Below, one piece after another: positions 1 through 11,814 of a stretch of 64,000 bases of DNA. Source of the stretch: Diphasiastrum complanatum (taxonomy: Eukaryota; Streptophyta; Lycopodiopsida; Lycopodiales; Lycopodiaceae); assembly GCA_029204225.1 (NCBI GenBank), contig CM055111.1, forward strand, positions 43,716,815-43,780,814. Reading direction: 5' to 3'. Both the position numbers and the translations under genes were made by a program. How positions within the stretch are numbered: the first letter of the stretch is position 1; the number at the start of each line of letters is the position of its first letter. Below the pieces are notes generated by a model, which saw nothing but the letters and a program-made list of their open reading frames with translations, was not told where the DNA came from and searched no databases.

Positions 1-157
1 GAAGAATTAAGTATAGTGCAGATCTTGTTCTGCATGCTGTTGATTGAAGCCATTGCTTCTTGAAGTCTTTTTTTTTTCTTGTCATTTGGTTGATTGTCTG
101 AATGCTTGGCCTCCTGGATCTGCTAGCTTCTCGGCTATGTCAGAATATGACAGGGTG

Positions 158-202
158 GCTCTGATACCACTGAAGAGAAATCGAGTCAGCGCTCTGATAC
201 CA
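158..202 (-). repeat. Two extra primer-binding-site complements
   Basis: GCTCTGATACCA occurs at 158-169 and 191-202. On the minus strand this is TGGTATCAGAGC, the plant retrotransposon primer-binding site matching initiator tRNA-Met. Neither copy sits next to a recognisable LTR edge, so they are probably leftovers of other insertions or a duplicated leader. Confidence 0.6.
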
Positions 203-1058
203 CTCTTGGGAGTCAAGCGGTGCTGCGATACGAATGATGAGAATCGTGAGAATGAAAATTTCACGAAGACATTCGCGACTCTCTTTCGAGATTCGAATGA
301 AGTTCAGATGCGTTCGCTGCGCACTGCCAACTGAAACACTCCTACAATCCTCCAGAGGGTAGTCAGGTACTACTGATCTACATTCATAAAATTAATATAG
401 CATTCCACGTCATTTCAACCAAGGTGCGGAATTCAACAAGAAAACTCAGAGATATTAAAATAAACAACATAAGCATTCAACATTCAAGATCAGACACGAA
501 CAAAAAATCAACTATATTGATTTTCTCTGATTTTTTCAGGGCACTGCATGCAAATCCACGCAGTGCGTTGGCGTGAGAGAATCACGGTTCTCTCACGAGT
601 ATTAGTCTCACTTTACAAGCAGACAATCGGATCTTCTGATCCTAGATAGAATTGTCTTCTTGCACGCAGGCGGAGCTTCTGTCTGTTTTTCGTCTTGATT
701 GCTTACTAGCATCAGACTACTTCTTGTTCTTCTTTCTTACATAGTTACACACTGTGTATCCTATTGATATATGTCAAGTGTTATTCAGTAAGTACAGTCT
801 CTCTATGCAAATCTAAGATTAGAGTGATTAACCATCTACAACTAACCAGAGAATCAGTTTAGCCACGACCTAGGGAGTATCTGCTGACATCATGCCATCA
901 GGTCAGATTTCTATACTTCTGGTACTTGCGTGATCTCTGGTGGTACTCCTTGGAGCGTGAGAACAAAACGAGTTTCGTTTCCATCATTGGTTTCGTTTAC
1001 CTCGTTCGCCTTTCTCTCGTATAGGACCGCAAGGGAATCTCGTTCATGGATCGTTCAT

Positions 1059-1194
1059 GTTCGCGAAACTCTTCGTGTTTTGCATCTTCAGATGTTCGAG
1101 TTCGCGAACATGTGGGTCTTCGTTTTTGTTGACTTTTGTGTTCGCAAAACTCTTCGTGTTTCGTGTCTTCAGACATTCGAGTTTCGCGAACATG
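1059..1194. repeat. Two-copy 81-bp-spaced repeat with TTCGCGAA inverted arms
   Basis: Two similar units (about 1059-1112 and 1140-1194) each begin near GTTCGC(G/A)AAACTCTTCGTG and end at TTCGCGAACATG. In the first unit the ends form an inverted repeat with about 12-bp arms. Related TTCGCGAATTGTTCG motifs recur at 25620-25720, suggesting related LTR or leader DNA in both places. Confidence 0.55.
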
Positions 1195-1293
1195 TTCGTT
1201 ATTCGAGGGGCCGAAAGCTAGCAAGGCTTTGTATTCAAAAACACTTTGTTTCTTCAATAGATGCGATTGCTTTCTTCATAACTTGAAATACAA

Positions 1294-1305
1294 GCTCTGA
1301 TACCA
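1294..1305 (-). other. Primer-binding site (initiator tRNA-Met type)
   Basis: GCTCTGATACCA directly abuts the LTR end at 1306. Read on the minus strand it is TGGTATCAGAGC, the standard plant primer-binding site for initiator tRNA-Met. It fixes the element's orientation as minus and the LTR edge at 1306. Confidence 0.85.
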
Positions 1306-2170
<865 letters not shown>

Positions 2171-2716
2171 CAACATTCATCCAAGGTGGAACTAGTTGCC
2201 AAGGTTACGGTCGAAAAACCTGATGCCAAACTATATCATGTCAAACGACCAAATTATCCGTGGGACTTATGTGAGGAAAAAATCATTTTTCAAATCGACG
2301 ATGAAATCCTCCATGATGTGCTACAAATTCCTCATCCGCACACCTCACATCCTCCAAAGCCACAACCTTGTGGCAATACCATGAAGGAGAAGATGAAGAA
2401 ACCACTTCTCATCCAACCGCCTGGAGATCGTACCACTGTTCGGAAAATTCTTGAAATAGCCTTAACTGATACACCAATCAGAGAATCTCCCAAATCACCA
2501 TCCAGACAATTGAAAGGCAAGGCCCCCCGAACAAGAAATTCAAAAGATTCGAAATTATCATATTTTGATATGATGAATTATAGGGAGGCAAAGCTAAGAC
2601 ATTTAGATTTATGTTCATCAGGAATATTGTATCATGTTGATCCATATTCATTGCAACATCATCATTTTAATTCAGTGACTCAATTGATAATTTATATGTG
2701 TCACGGAAAAAAATGA
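2171..2716 (+). pseudogene. Gypsy pol linker fragment
   Basis: Residues from 2190 to about 2330 match the linker in the related element at 13960-14110: VAKVTVEKP, YPWDL and FQIDDEILHDV are shared. In that element this block lies between the protease and the integrase zinc-binding part. After about 2330 the sequences diverge and nothing recognisable follows, although the frame stays open to 2716. The fragment is cut on the left by the copia LTR at 1306-2170. Protease, RT, RNase H and integrase are missing from this copy. Confidence 0.65.
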
Positions 2717-2762
2717 TCTTTTAGGTTACTATGAGAATTTGAAAGCTTATATAAGGTAGCAC

Positions 2763-4272
2763 TTCTTGACATTGGACCCTAGGAGTAGCCCAAAAAGTGG
2801 TTTGGTTGGTGAATGAGCTCCAGCACAACATTTTTGGCACCTTAGGAGGTCAATTCACGATGTGGCAATTCGACGATGGAGCTCTTGCAGATCTACAGAA
2901 AGAGAAGACAAGGTTGGAGGCAGATTTCAATCAACAACAACAGCAAATCCAAGATTTGAACGCACACATCCAGCAACAACAGCAGATGCTCAGTGACCTC
3001 CAACACCAACTCCTGCTCAGGGACCAAGAAATATCCCATCTCCACACTCTCATGACAAACCTTACTACAGAGAGGGACGATGCCTTGGCAGCCGCAACCG
3101 CAGCACGTTCTGCTATGAAAGAACAATTGGTGCAGGTCAACTTCACCAACTTCGCCGCGGAGCAACATACCAAAATGCAGCGATCCTATGCTATCTCCAT
3201 CGAGGCCCTAAACCAACATATTGCCACTTTAGAAGAAGAAAAGATGGCCACAAAATCAGCACCTTCCGTCCATGCCGAACATGCCCAATTTCATGACTCC
3301 GGGCATCATTACGATGGATCTAATGGTGGAGATGATGTAGGTTTCCAAGGGGCTCCATCAATCAATCAATGATCAACATTCCAATGACCACGACAAGTAT
3401 CGGTAGCTCCTCCTCCAACTAAATCACAAGACACTAGTGGTACTTCCTTCCAACACCATCTCTCTCACCCTTCCGCTTCTAACCATCAACACCACTAACT
3501 CTCCCTTCATCCAACACCAATTTTCTCTAGAATCTCAGCGCATTGCCGAATCCCACCACCTCTCTCCCCTCAATCTGATCCACAAGAAGAATATGCCTTG
3601 GCAGCTGAAGCACCCACAATAAGGCACAGGATCATGCCCAATGCGCCAAGCAAGGATTTGCTTATATCTCAAGAGTTTGCCAAGAAGTATTCTTTCAAAT
3701 CTTGATCATTGCAAAACTCATAAGGAAGTCGTCAAGCTCCTAGATCCACAACCAACCTGGCACCATCTATTATTTTTCCAAGGCAAAACCCGTTTCCTGC
3801 CACCAAGATAAAGAATCAGATTTTTTGGCCCGCACTCACAGGAGTGGATATCGGCAACCCAACTGATGACATGGTCACAAATTGTCGTGTATTCTACCAA
3901 AAGCACCATGGCAACCCTGATCGCGATGTACGTTACTTTGCTGATAATTGTGGCCTGGTGGTATTTTTGTCGGAACTAAAAGGTTATTGGGACCGGGGGC
4001 TACCACCAATTGCCATCAACATCAATAAGCCTTTGAAGACTCAAGATGACCACATCAACATATCGTGGGTTTATTATCGAGCAGCCCTCACTTCTGTGCT
4101 TCATGTTGATATGGTGGAGCTGTGGAAAACTCACGAATTTCTTCAGGGTATGCTCCACTATCACAAACCAATGTCATTCCTTAATAAATTGCACTGGCAA
4201 ATGATGGAAGGCGTCATCAACAAAATTTACCAATCCCAACAATCTCGCCTCCAGGAAGCTCAAAAGATCTAG
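2763..4272 (+). pseudogene. Extra 3' ORF of gypsy family (coiled coil plus C-terminal domain), copy A
   Basis: This sense-strand region lies just upstream of the polypurine tract and LTR, where the related elements also carry an extra ORF after pol. The first open piece (2797-3372) begins near VNELQHNIFGTLGGQ, followed by a Gln-rich coiled coil (about residues 30-165) and a His/Gly/Asp segment. The second (3844-4272) holds the C-terminal domain with MVTNCRVFYQKHHGN, YFADNC and a LYYRAALTS-like motif; it ends LQEAQKI about 40 bp before the tract. Both parts match 17530-19236 almost block for block. Stops and frameshifts lie between them. I do not recognise a known family; it has no visible membrane segment, which argues against an envelope protein. 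Confidence 0.7.
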
Positions 4273-4310
4273 GACGAAAAAGCTTCGATTGGTGTGAGAC
4301 CACCAATCCA

Positions 4311-4326
4311 ATAAGGAGGGGGATAA
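4311..4326 (+). other. Polypurine tract
   Basis: ATAAGGAGGGGGATAA immediately precedes the LTR start TGTTAAC. The same tract occurs at 19241-19256. It is the expected plus-strand priming site at the 3' end of the element interior. Confidence 0.85.
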
Positions 4327-5062
4327 TGTTAACAACACAGTGAAAAATACAAAAAGAAATAAAACTCTGTGGCTAAAACAACTTAAACTTAGACTTAAGA
4401 AAACTTAAGCTTAGAAAGATTATAAGTTATCTTAAACTACCTGAAAAGTCCTAAGTTCTAAGTTAAAAGTTTAGAAGCCTTAGAATGGCTAGTTTAGACA
4501 CTAATCCCATAAGCTAGTGGATGCTTATGGAAGGCCCTTCTTGCTATAAGAAGAGAGGCATTTTCCTTGTAATCAACACTTTGTGATTACGACAATTTGC
4601 TATTGTGATCATCTTGTGATTTCATTGTGTTCCCTTTGGGAAGGTGCATAGCTTGAGGGAAGGTGCTCGGGCCTCCTCTTGCCTCCTTCTCATTGGTTTT
4701 TATTGTGGCATGCTCATTATTGCTTATTGCTTAGTATTAGCCGCAATTTATATATTATCTCCCTTTTGGGTGTTAAGTATGATTTAGATTAATGAAGATC
4801 TTGTTATTTTCATTCACCTTTGCTAGTCGGGAAAGCCTTAGAAAAGTCATAGTTATTTTCCAAGTAGTGGCTAGTTGGGTACCGCCTTAGCCACACCGTT
4901 TTATTCCGAGCACCAGTTGGGAAGCCTTGGTGTTCCTTGTCTATTTATGTTCTTATTTCTTTGCAAAGCTTGTAGATCTTAAAAAGTGGACAATCCTCTC
5001 CATCACTATATTACATCCATGAGTAGATCTAGCCACCGCATAAACTAGAATTACTTCCAACA
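4327..5062 (+). mobile_element. Gypsy-family 3' LTR, 736 bp (copy A)
   Basis: The LTR starts TGTTAACAAC after the polypurine tract and ends ACTTCCAACA. It aligns with the LTR at 19257-20080: TAAGTTCTAAGTTA-type repeats, a CCCATAAG(C/T)TAGTGGA segment, a nearly identical 74-bp block (4626-4699) and the loop repeats listed separately. TGCTATAAGAAG near 4551 could be the TATA region. On the right it abuts copia pol DNA starting TTGCA at 5063, so the gypsy element inserted into a copia element. Confidence 0.85.
4818..4935 (+). repeat. Three covarying hairpins in the LTR
   Basis: Hairpins at 4818-4846, 4867-4894 and 4908-4935 share a loop like GTTGGGTAAGCCT but have different paired stems: CTTTgCTA with TAGaAAAG, GTGGCTA with TAGCCAC, and GAGCACCA with TGGTGTTC (one G-T wobble). 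Base changes in one arm are matched in the other. Two more copies lie in the sister LTR (19851-19948). This is the pattern expected of a selected RNA (or single-stranded DNA) structure. Confidence 0.7.
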
Positions 5063-5614
5063 TTGCATCTTCTAAAGTTCTATCTCTTCACAAGGTTCTT
5101 TTTGCTCCAAAGCTTACAAAGAACCTCATAAGTGTTGGCCAATTACTTGATAATGGCCTTGATGTCATTTCCATACTGACACTTGTGTGATCAAGAAAGA
5201 TGATGAGATCCTTGCACATGGATCTAGATTTGGAGGCATTGACAAATTGGATCCAAGAGAGAGTGCAAATTCTTGTGATGTTGCATATGTGACCAAGCTT
5301 TCCAAGGAGGATTATGGCGAAGAAGATTGGGCCATCCCAATTACAAATCTATGTTTTCTATGGTCAAAGAGGCCACGGCTATTGGCTTGCCAAAATCACT
5401 ATCCAAGGAGATCAAGCCATGTGAGGCATGTGCTATTGCCAAATCACATAAGAAGCCATATGCAAGATCTTCCATCAAGACTACACATCCTTTGGAGTTG
5501 ATACACTTGGATATGCACTTCTCATCAAGAACAAGCAAGGGAGGAGCCACTTGTTTTGTTACATTTATTGATGATCACACAAGATACATATGGTTATATA
5601 TCTTCAAAATCCAT
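5063..5614 (+). pseudogene. Copia pol fragment: protease end, GAG-pre-integrase, integrase start
   Basis: The frames read LFAPKLTKNLISVGQLLDNG (protease end), then a GAG-pre-integrase/zinc-binding segment with HPNYKSMFSMVKEA and CEACAIAKSHKKPY, then the start of the integrase core with the first Asp in LIHLDMHF and FVTFIDDHTRY. Several frameshifts are needed. It stops abruptly near 5614, where gypsy integrase begins in mid-domain. The left edge is the gypsy LTR end at 5062. It is a dead fragment. Confidence 0.85.
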
Positions 5615-6397
5615 GGTGTATGACCAAGTGGCTTGAAGCAAAAGCAGTTAGAGTTGTCGATGCTAAGTCTACGGCTAATTTCCTATATGAGCACATCATT
5701 GTCAGACTTGGATGTCCTATAGAGATTACGTGATCGTGGAACACACTTTGTTGAAACAATAAAGTGTTTGTTGGAAGACTTTTTCATTATACACCGGTTT
5801 AGTACTCCATATTATCGAAGGGGTAATGGACAAGATGAATCTTCCAATAAGATTCTTTGCAACATTATGACAAAAACGGTTGAAGCAAGTCGTTCTGATT
5901 GGGAATATAAACTTCATGTAGCGTTATGGGCATTCAGAACCGCTTACAAAGTTAGTACAAATCAGACACCATTTCAATTGATTTATGGTCAAGATGCAGT
6001 TATGCCAATTGAATTTTTAGTACCATCCTTACGCATAGCAGCAACAGAATGATTGGATGATTCAAAATCCTTACAAATGTGTCATGAGATTTTGCATAAA
6101 CTATGTGAAACCAGATTGATGGCAGTCCAAGCATTAGTAGTAGAGAAAGCCCACCGCAAGGCCTGGCACGATTACTACTTACACAAAAAAGATCTGAAGG
6201 AAGGAGATCTAGCATTGATGTATAAAACCAAGTTGATCAAAGGGAAATTGAAGTTTATAGGTGAAGGACCTTATAAAGTGAAAGAAATATTGTCCTACAG
6301 AGCAGTAATTTTGGAATACCTGGATGAAAAATGTTTTGACACCCCAATGAATGGCAATGGACTACGCAAGTTTTGGCAGCCAGTTCAAACAGCATGA
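5615..6397 (+). pseudogene. Gypsy integrase, C-terminal half
   Basis: The sequence begins in mid-core at TKWLEAKAVRVVDAKS and contains a degraded second Asp region (DRGTHFVETI), then STPYYRRGNGQDESSNK with the expected catalytic Glu. A C-terminal domain follows with GDLALMYKTKLIKGKLKF and ends LRKFWQPVQTA at 6397. It closely matches 41776-42003 and, more distantly, 14680-15417. A TGA near 5731 and a stop at 6052 break the frame. The zinc-binding domain and first Asp are missing because the left side was replaced by copia DNA. Confidence 0.85.
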
Positions 6398-7154
6398 TCC
6401 AAGATCTTATCATTTTTACTTTTGTTGTTTTACAATTTTGTTGTTTTGCACTACTTGGTTGATTCTTTTAATTTTGGAAAAGACAGTATGGAAAAAAAAT
6501 GATGAGCAAAAGTAAGAAAAAGTCATCAGAACAAAAAAAGTGTTAGGAAAGTATTTTCATGAATCAAATTTTGATGGAAAATGACTTAAAATTCATTTTT
6601 TTAGTCATTTTTTTAACAAACAGTGATAGGAACCTTCGTTGAGTTGCCAGATCATACATCTAGTTCAGATTTATCCATATGGAGTTGGGCGAAGATTATA
6701 TTGCAGAGGAAGTACTTGTTTTGAAGTCAGACGAACATTTAGAAGTTTATCACTTTGGGAACCTTCGTCGAGCACGTTACCATCATTATGAACCTTTGCC
6801 AACCTTACAGATGGATTCAAAATGCCAAAATGAGGTTGTACACAGGTTTAGATCCTAAAAATCTTCATTAAATGCAGTACTTGGGCGAAGGATGTTCTTA
6901 GGCAAGAGTTAACCTACAGAACCTTCGTTGAGCTACACCAATTGTCAGAAACCTTTGCGAAGAATTTCTAGAAGCTATTTTCACAATATGAAGATGCCTG
7001 CAAATTTTTTTCCGGAACTGATGAGCCAAACCAGTACTTTGTCTAATGGACCCTCCAAATCAATCTATAAAAGGGCTGAATTCGATTTCATTTCTCACTT
7101 GTGCTAACGAAGCTCTTGTAATTTTTCTCGCTGATACCAATCACTCCCCTCGAT
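6398..7154 (+). promoter_or_regulatory. Spacer between pol and the extra ORF, with AACCTTCG repeats
   Basis: No ORF. The motif GAACCTTCGTTGAGC or close variants (AACCTTCGTCGAGC, AACCTTTGCCAACC, AACCTTTGCGAAG) recurs at about 6631, 6759, 6791, 6919 and 6949, with GGGCGAAG complements near 6688 and 6883. The equivalent spacer at 42004-42819 has the same motifs in the same order. A TATA-like box follows at 7066. I read it as a candidate internal promoter region for the extra ORF. Confidence 0.55.
7066..7073 (+). promoter_or_regulatory. TATA-like box upstream of extra ORF
   Basis: TATAAAAG lies about 90 bp upstream of the first usable ATG of the extra ORF (7155). The segments around it (CTAATGGA(C/T)CC...TCACTTGTGCTA) are conserved at 42660-42720, where the box reads TATAAG. 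Confidence 0.5.
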
Positions 7155-9207
7155 ATGTCAATGGGTATCCATGAGCATGCCTTCTCAAACAAAATAAATA
7201 TGCAATTTATTACCCTTGCTTTTAGCACTTGGACTGAGGCAAAATCCAAGTTCTACATTACCCTGCCAGGGAGCTATCCACGAGGTGCAAGTTACTGATG
7301 CCGCCCTTGCTACTATAGGGATAGATTCTGGACCTTGCCCATCGCCAAATCATAAGCACACAAAGAATATCATTAAGCCTTTCATGGACACTACCATAGA
7401 GTTGTATTGGACCAATGATGGTTACCTGGTCGAGGCCACATTCGAGATCCAATCCTCCAGGCCGCCGCTCAGTTGTTTGAACAAGTTTCTGATGGTTGGC
7501 ACCCTCAAGAAGGAAATGATCTCATCTCAAATCCTCCATCGCCTAGTGGAATCTAACTATAAGTTAGGTCAAGGACCCTTGGAACCTTATAATTGGTATA
7601 AGACAGTTTTTAGAGAGATAAAGGCTAACACCAAGCAATAGTTTGCTGCTGGTTAACTTTTGCATCCTTATCCGCTTCGTATCTCGATAATAAGATCCAT
7701 GGATTTTGTGCTGAGTCAGTGCTAGCCACCTACGTTATTCTTGACTTGCCTCTCGCCTCTCGTTGTCGAACTCGGCAACCATCTTCAGCTGTGCTACAGT
7801 CCCCTGGTGCCACTCGCACTACACTACACTACATGATCTCCCAACCATCGACACTTCCCTCGCCTCTGATTTCACACAAGGGCAGTCTGTGACAATTGGA
7901 GACACTATTCGAGTTTCAGCTGCTCAAGCCGCCTCACCCCCACAAACTCGAGTTGTTTCACCAGCAACCCAACAGTTCATGGATAAGTTCGATGATTCCG
8001 ACCCCCTAGGGGCGGGTGAAATATTTGAGAAGCCCAAGAGTCCAGCACCCTTTGACCTCCAATTCCTTGGAAGAGGATTCGAACAATTCCATGATACTAC
8101 TAATATTTTTTATTCTACATTTCAGATAGAACAAGAAATTCAAGCAGATCAGGCACAAGATACTATAAGGATCGTTCATGTGGTTGTATCTCCGAAGCAG
8201 TTTGATGCCACAATGCCAGAAGGTTACGAAGAAAACGATATCTTCGAGGAAGAAGATACACATGAAAAGTTTCAAGGCCAACCCAGACCAACTTCTGAAG
8301 GTACTATTCCTTCTTCTACTATTGTTACTACACCCATGGATTCTGATGACGCACTTGGTTTAGTTTCGAACCTTGCGCGAGTGATCCAGACCATGATAGA
8401 TGAGAAGACCTCAATGGAGAAACTCATCTCTGACCTAGGAACTGAAAACACTCTAGTCAGCCATAAGGTGATTTAGCTGAATCGTGAAGTGATGATCACC
8501 AAACAACACGAAGCCGAGTCAGAAGCGGAGTTGAAAAAGGCCAAGCAATCAGCTGAAACTTTAGAAGTCTATGTGGCTACACTCTAGAATACTCTAACAA
8601 CAATGCAAGACCAAGTGGATAGAGCCATTTAGGATGCTAAGCAACAAGTGTTGCTATTACAGGGGCAACTAGACATAGCAAGTATTGATCGAGAAAGACT
8701 CCAAGGAGAGTTGGATGCAACCACCCTTGAGAGAGATACATACATGCAGACGCAAGTGTCTGGCCCTGTCTCACCGGAGGAGATCAACTACTTGTTCAAG
8801 AAAGTTGAGACTTATCATATCTCATTGGTCGAGTTTCAAAGCCGATTTGATAATTTCAAATGCACAACATCGATTGAGTTGGCAAAGGCAAATGCTACTA
8901 TCAAAGAATACGAAAAAGCAACCGCTCAGGTCCTAGATTCAAATCCCCAGATTCAAGTACCATTGATGCCTCAGTTCTTGCCATCACAGTAAGATCAAGG
9001 TCAAGTGGATACTGGCATGAATGATGGGGCATATGTTGAAGAAGAATTTTGGATGTGCAAAAGCCATGGAAGCGGGGCCATCGACATCAAAGGCAAGGCC
9101 CTTATTTTAGAAACCAGTCACCATCAAGGAGCAGATTCAAAGTATTTTACAACAACATCCACACGAGTCCTTGAGCGGTGGCTGGGTAATAAAGTTTCGG
9201 ACTTCAG
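7155..9207 (+). pseudogene. Extra 3' ORF of gypsy family, copy B
   Basis: The order of parts matches 42820-45788. An N-terminal domain (7155-7641) has INMQFITLAFSTW, ATIGI and a shared NHKHTK...WTNDGYL signature. A linker (7763-8240) has KFDDSDPLGAGEIFE and an acidic QFDATMPEGYEENDIFEEE motif. SDDALGLVSNLARVIQTM then leads into a long coiled coil (about 8390-8760, with LQGELDATTLERD). LFKKVETY and VPLMPQF follow, and then the start of the C-terminal domain, readable to about 9207 after a frameshift. There are at least five stops or frameshifts. The first ~45 residues seen in the other copy are absent. Copia gag replaces the rest of the C-terminal domain. Function unknown; no membrane segment or known enzyme motif. 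Confidence 0.7.
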
Positions 9208-9690
9208 GAGGCTAACTTCCACATACTATTCCATTTGGAAAGTGAGGATGGAATCACTATTTGTGATCCATGACCTCTATGACATTGTTCTTGGAGTTGA
9301 GGAAGAGCCTCCAGCAGCCCAAGAACAATTGAAATACAAGAAGAGGGCTAGATTGGCCCTACATTGTCTAAAGATGAATGTAGGCAATGACCTCTTGAAA
9401 GAGGTGGCTTCTTGTGCCTCATCAAAAGAGGCTTGGGATTCATTGAAGAGTATCTATGAATCCAACAACACTTCAAGAGTGCTTATGCTAAGAAATTTGA
9501 TTTTGCAAAGCATGAGAGGAAGTGATGAGAGTGCACAAGAATATGTGCTTAAAATTAAGTCACTAAACAAAGAGTTAGCTTCTATTGGTGACAAAATTCA
9601 TGGTAATGAACTTGTTCAAGTAATCCTAAATGGACTTGGAGATGAATACCCCAACTTGGTCCAAAGTTTGCCATTCAAGAGAGCCTACCT
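9208..9690 (+). pseudogene. Copia gag fragment (UBN2-type)
   Basis: TSTYYSIWKVRMESLF, the helical segment ending ALHCLKMNVGNDLL, SSKEAWDSLKSIYESNN and LRNLILQSMRGSDESAQEYV are the hallmarks of the copia gag (UBN2) domain. The minus-strand copy at 20081-20582 is close (WKVRMELLLVLQDLFDIVL). The frame is open for about 160 codons. It starts at a sharp junction with the gypsy extra ORF and fades after VQSLPFKRA; the zinc knuckle is not seen. Confidence 0.85.
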
Positions 9691-11814
9691 ACATAGCGTG
9701 CTTGTGGCCAAGGAGAGTAGAGTTCTACTGTTGCAGGACCCACTACAACCCATATTGGATGATATTGCTCTGCTTTGCATTGGCATCTTCGATTGTCACT
9801 TGGAAAAACGTGGATCCTCGTTTGCTTGCATAAAACCAAGTGCTTATTGTTGCAAGTCTTTATCACAAAAACTGTTCGACAATTGCCGCTTTTTAACCAA
9901 AATGTCCTATTTTCGCAAATGGTTGTTTTCTTCAAAATTGGAGAGCTTCCAACAGCTTCACAACTTGCATGCATGAGTGCTTTCCTCGTGTCTTTTTTTT
10001 TTTTTTTTCTTGCATCTGTCATGGATGGCTTCACTTTGGCTTCTTGGCAGAGTCTGACTTCTGGGAGGTATGTATCCTCCATTCTGCTTCTGGGTGTTCC
10101 TCTCTCAGTCAAAGTTCCAGTCTTGTGATGTTCTTTCCTTGATGGGAAGAGGAGCATATTCGATTGATAGGTTGCACAAACCTCGATTAACAGTCTTCAA
10201 GGAGATGGACTCATCAATACATTGGTGGTAGGAACAGATTTGGACAGATGGTTTGGTGACGGTAGGGAGACATGGTGAAGGCTTGGTGGAAGGGTGAAGG
10301 AACCGATAGTTCTACAGTTGCAGTCTTGGACTCTTGCAATGTCGAGCTTTGACCACTACTTGCTAGGTGAGGAGCTCGCTTTATTCTATAGGTTCACAGT
10401 TGTTTTCATTTTTTCTTTTTCTGCATCAATCAAGCGTCTCAAGAATTGAATCAAAGCACACAAAAATTAGATCCAAACATCCCTATTAGACTCAGTTAGA
10501 TTCAAATATTCTAATTCTAAGATTTGGATTGGATTTGATAAGTTTTGATGCCAATCTATGCCCTAAAATTTCCATCAAGACTAGCTTGAGAAATTGGATG
10601 AAATTGACACCTATAGATTCACCAAGATCTCAACCAAGATTGTACACCCAGATATGGACTCCTCCCTATTCTAGATAGTTAATGGAATCACACGTGACCC
10701 TCACACTCTAAAAAAGAAAGCTTGACTTGAATCAATTTGAGCTTCATACAATCATATGTCAATTCCACACACAACAATTGAGATTTTAGACATTCACAAG
10801 CTCTCATAGATCCATCATTCTTTCCACGTATTGATCTCAGATCATACTTGCAAAAATGACTTTTTGCCACCTAAATAGCTCATCAAAACATTATATTGGA
10901 TGATCCAACCCAAATCTATCCATAGATTTGAGATCCTTGTAGATTTGGTTAGAAATGCACATTTGAGGATCTTGTAATGATCAACCATGACTTACATGCA
11001 TGTGAGATTGCACATCTATCAAAGATGGATGGATCAACTCAAATTTTCAAGAGCCATCTAACACACTTTGAATCTAGGTAAGAGCTCAATCACACTCAAA
11101 GTTATGATCATCCAAAGACAAGCAAGTTTTGCACACATCCATGAAAAAACTAAGTTATTTTCACTATAAGAGACCAAACCAAGCACCTTGCTCTCGGGTG
11201 GAATGAAACAAATTGGTAGATCTCGGGTGGAGAGAGAATACACAAAGAGTGAACCAGTCCAACAATTGTTTTATTCTCAAAAGATTGTATGCACATATAG
11301 AGTTCACTTTCATATAGTAGTGACTCGAGTTCTTGCATATCACATCCTCTAAATTGATTGGACCTCATGGATTACACCTCTCGTCATTGATTGGACCCCA
11401 AGATTTGCACCTCTCAATATGATTGGCCAAGTGATTTGCACCTCTTAATATGATTGGGCCAAATAGTTTACACCTCTTGATGTGATTATTGGGCCAAATG
11501 AGCCATTGAGATGTGGATTTGGATGCATACTTGCAAAATTCCAATCCTTACATTTTGTGACAAGTGTCACCATCTCACTAGAACTTGAGTTGGAAGTCTT
11601 TTGACTTTTCAAAATTAACATGAAAATATGTACAAGGTGGTGGTGGACATAAATCCCCCTATAGCAAGTAAAATAACTAGTCTACTTTTATCAACTTTCA
11701 CAGATTTGCCAATTCCTAGCACAAGGAATTTCACCAAAATCTTAAAACATGCCCTATTTGGGACTAAATTAAAACAATGACTTCCAAATTGTTCTAGCAA
11801 TGCAAATGGATTTT
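9691..11814. other. Noncoding stretch, probably LTR and leader debris
   Basis: I see no supported gene. The open frames near 9700-10160 look unlike any retroelement protein and overlap on both strands. There is a poly-T run near 9991-10008. A short block at about 10616-10690 resembles 12709-12780 (GGACTCCT(C/T)CCTATTCT). A minisatellite lies at 11355-11500. Confidence 0.5.
11355..11500. repeat. Minisatellite, about 32-bp units, 4.5 copies
   Basis: Units starting GATTGG at 11355, 11388, 11420, 11451 and 11483 share the pattern GATTGG(A/G)CC...TTTGCACCTCTCAATAT. Unit length is 31-33 bp. Confidence 0.8.

Larger units (their letters stand above)
1..1293 (-). mobile_element. Leader region of a minus-strand copia-type element (fragment)
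   Basis: This stretch lies inside the LTR at 1306-2170 when read on the minus strand, directly downstream of its primer-binding site, so it should be the untranslated leader and adjoining internal DNA of that element. I found no recognisable gag or pol; open frames here are short and unlike any retroelement protein. It holds two extra primer-binding-site complements (158-169, 191-202) and an internal repeat rich in TTCGCGAA (1059-1194). The opposite LTR is not visible, so the element is truncated or runs off the left edge. Confidence 0.5.

Noticed and set aside
930-1286. 118-codon plus-strand and 86-codon minus-strand frames
   Set aside because: Opposed frames across the same TTCGCGAA repeats; no similarity to known proteins, and the region is an element leader.
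2763-4272. Extra ORF as an envelope protein
   Set aside because: No signal peptide, hydrophobic membrane helix or Cys-rich ectodomain in any of the four copies.
9675-10157. 160-codon minus-strand frame opposite the end of copia gag
   Set aside because: It overlaps a real gag in the other strand and then noncoding DNA; composition and content look random.
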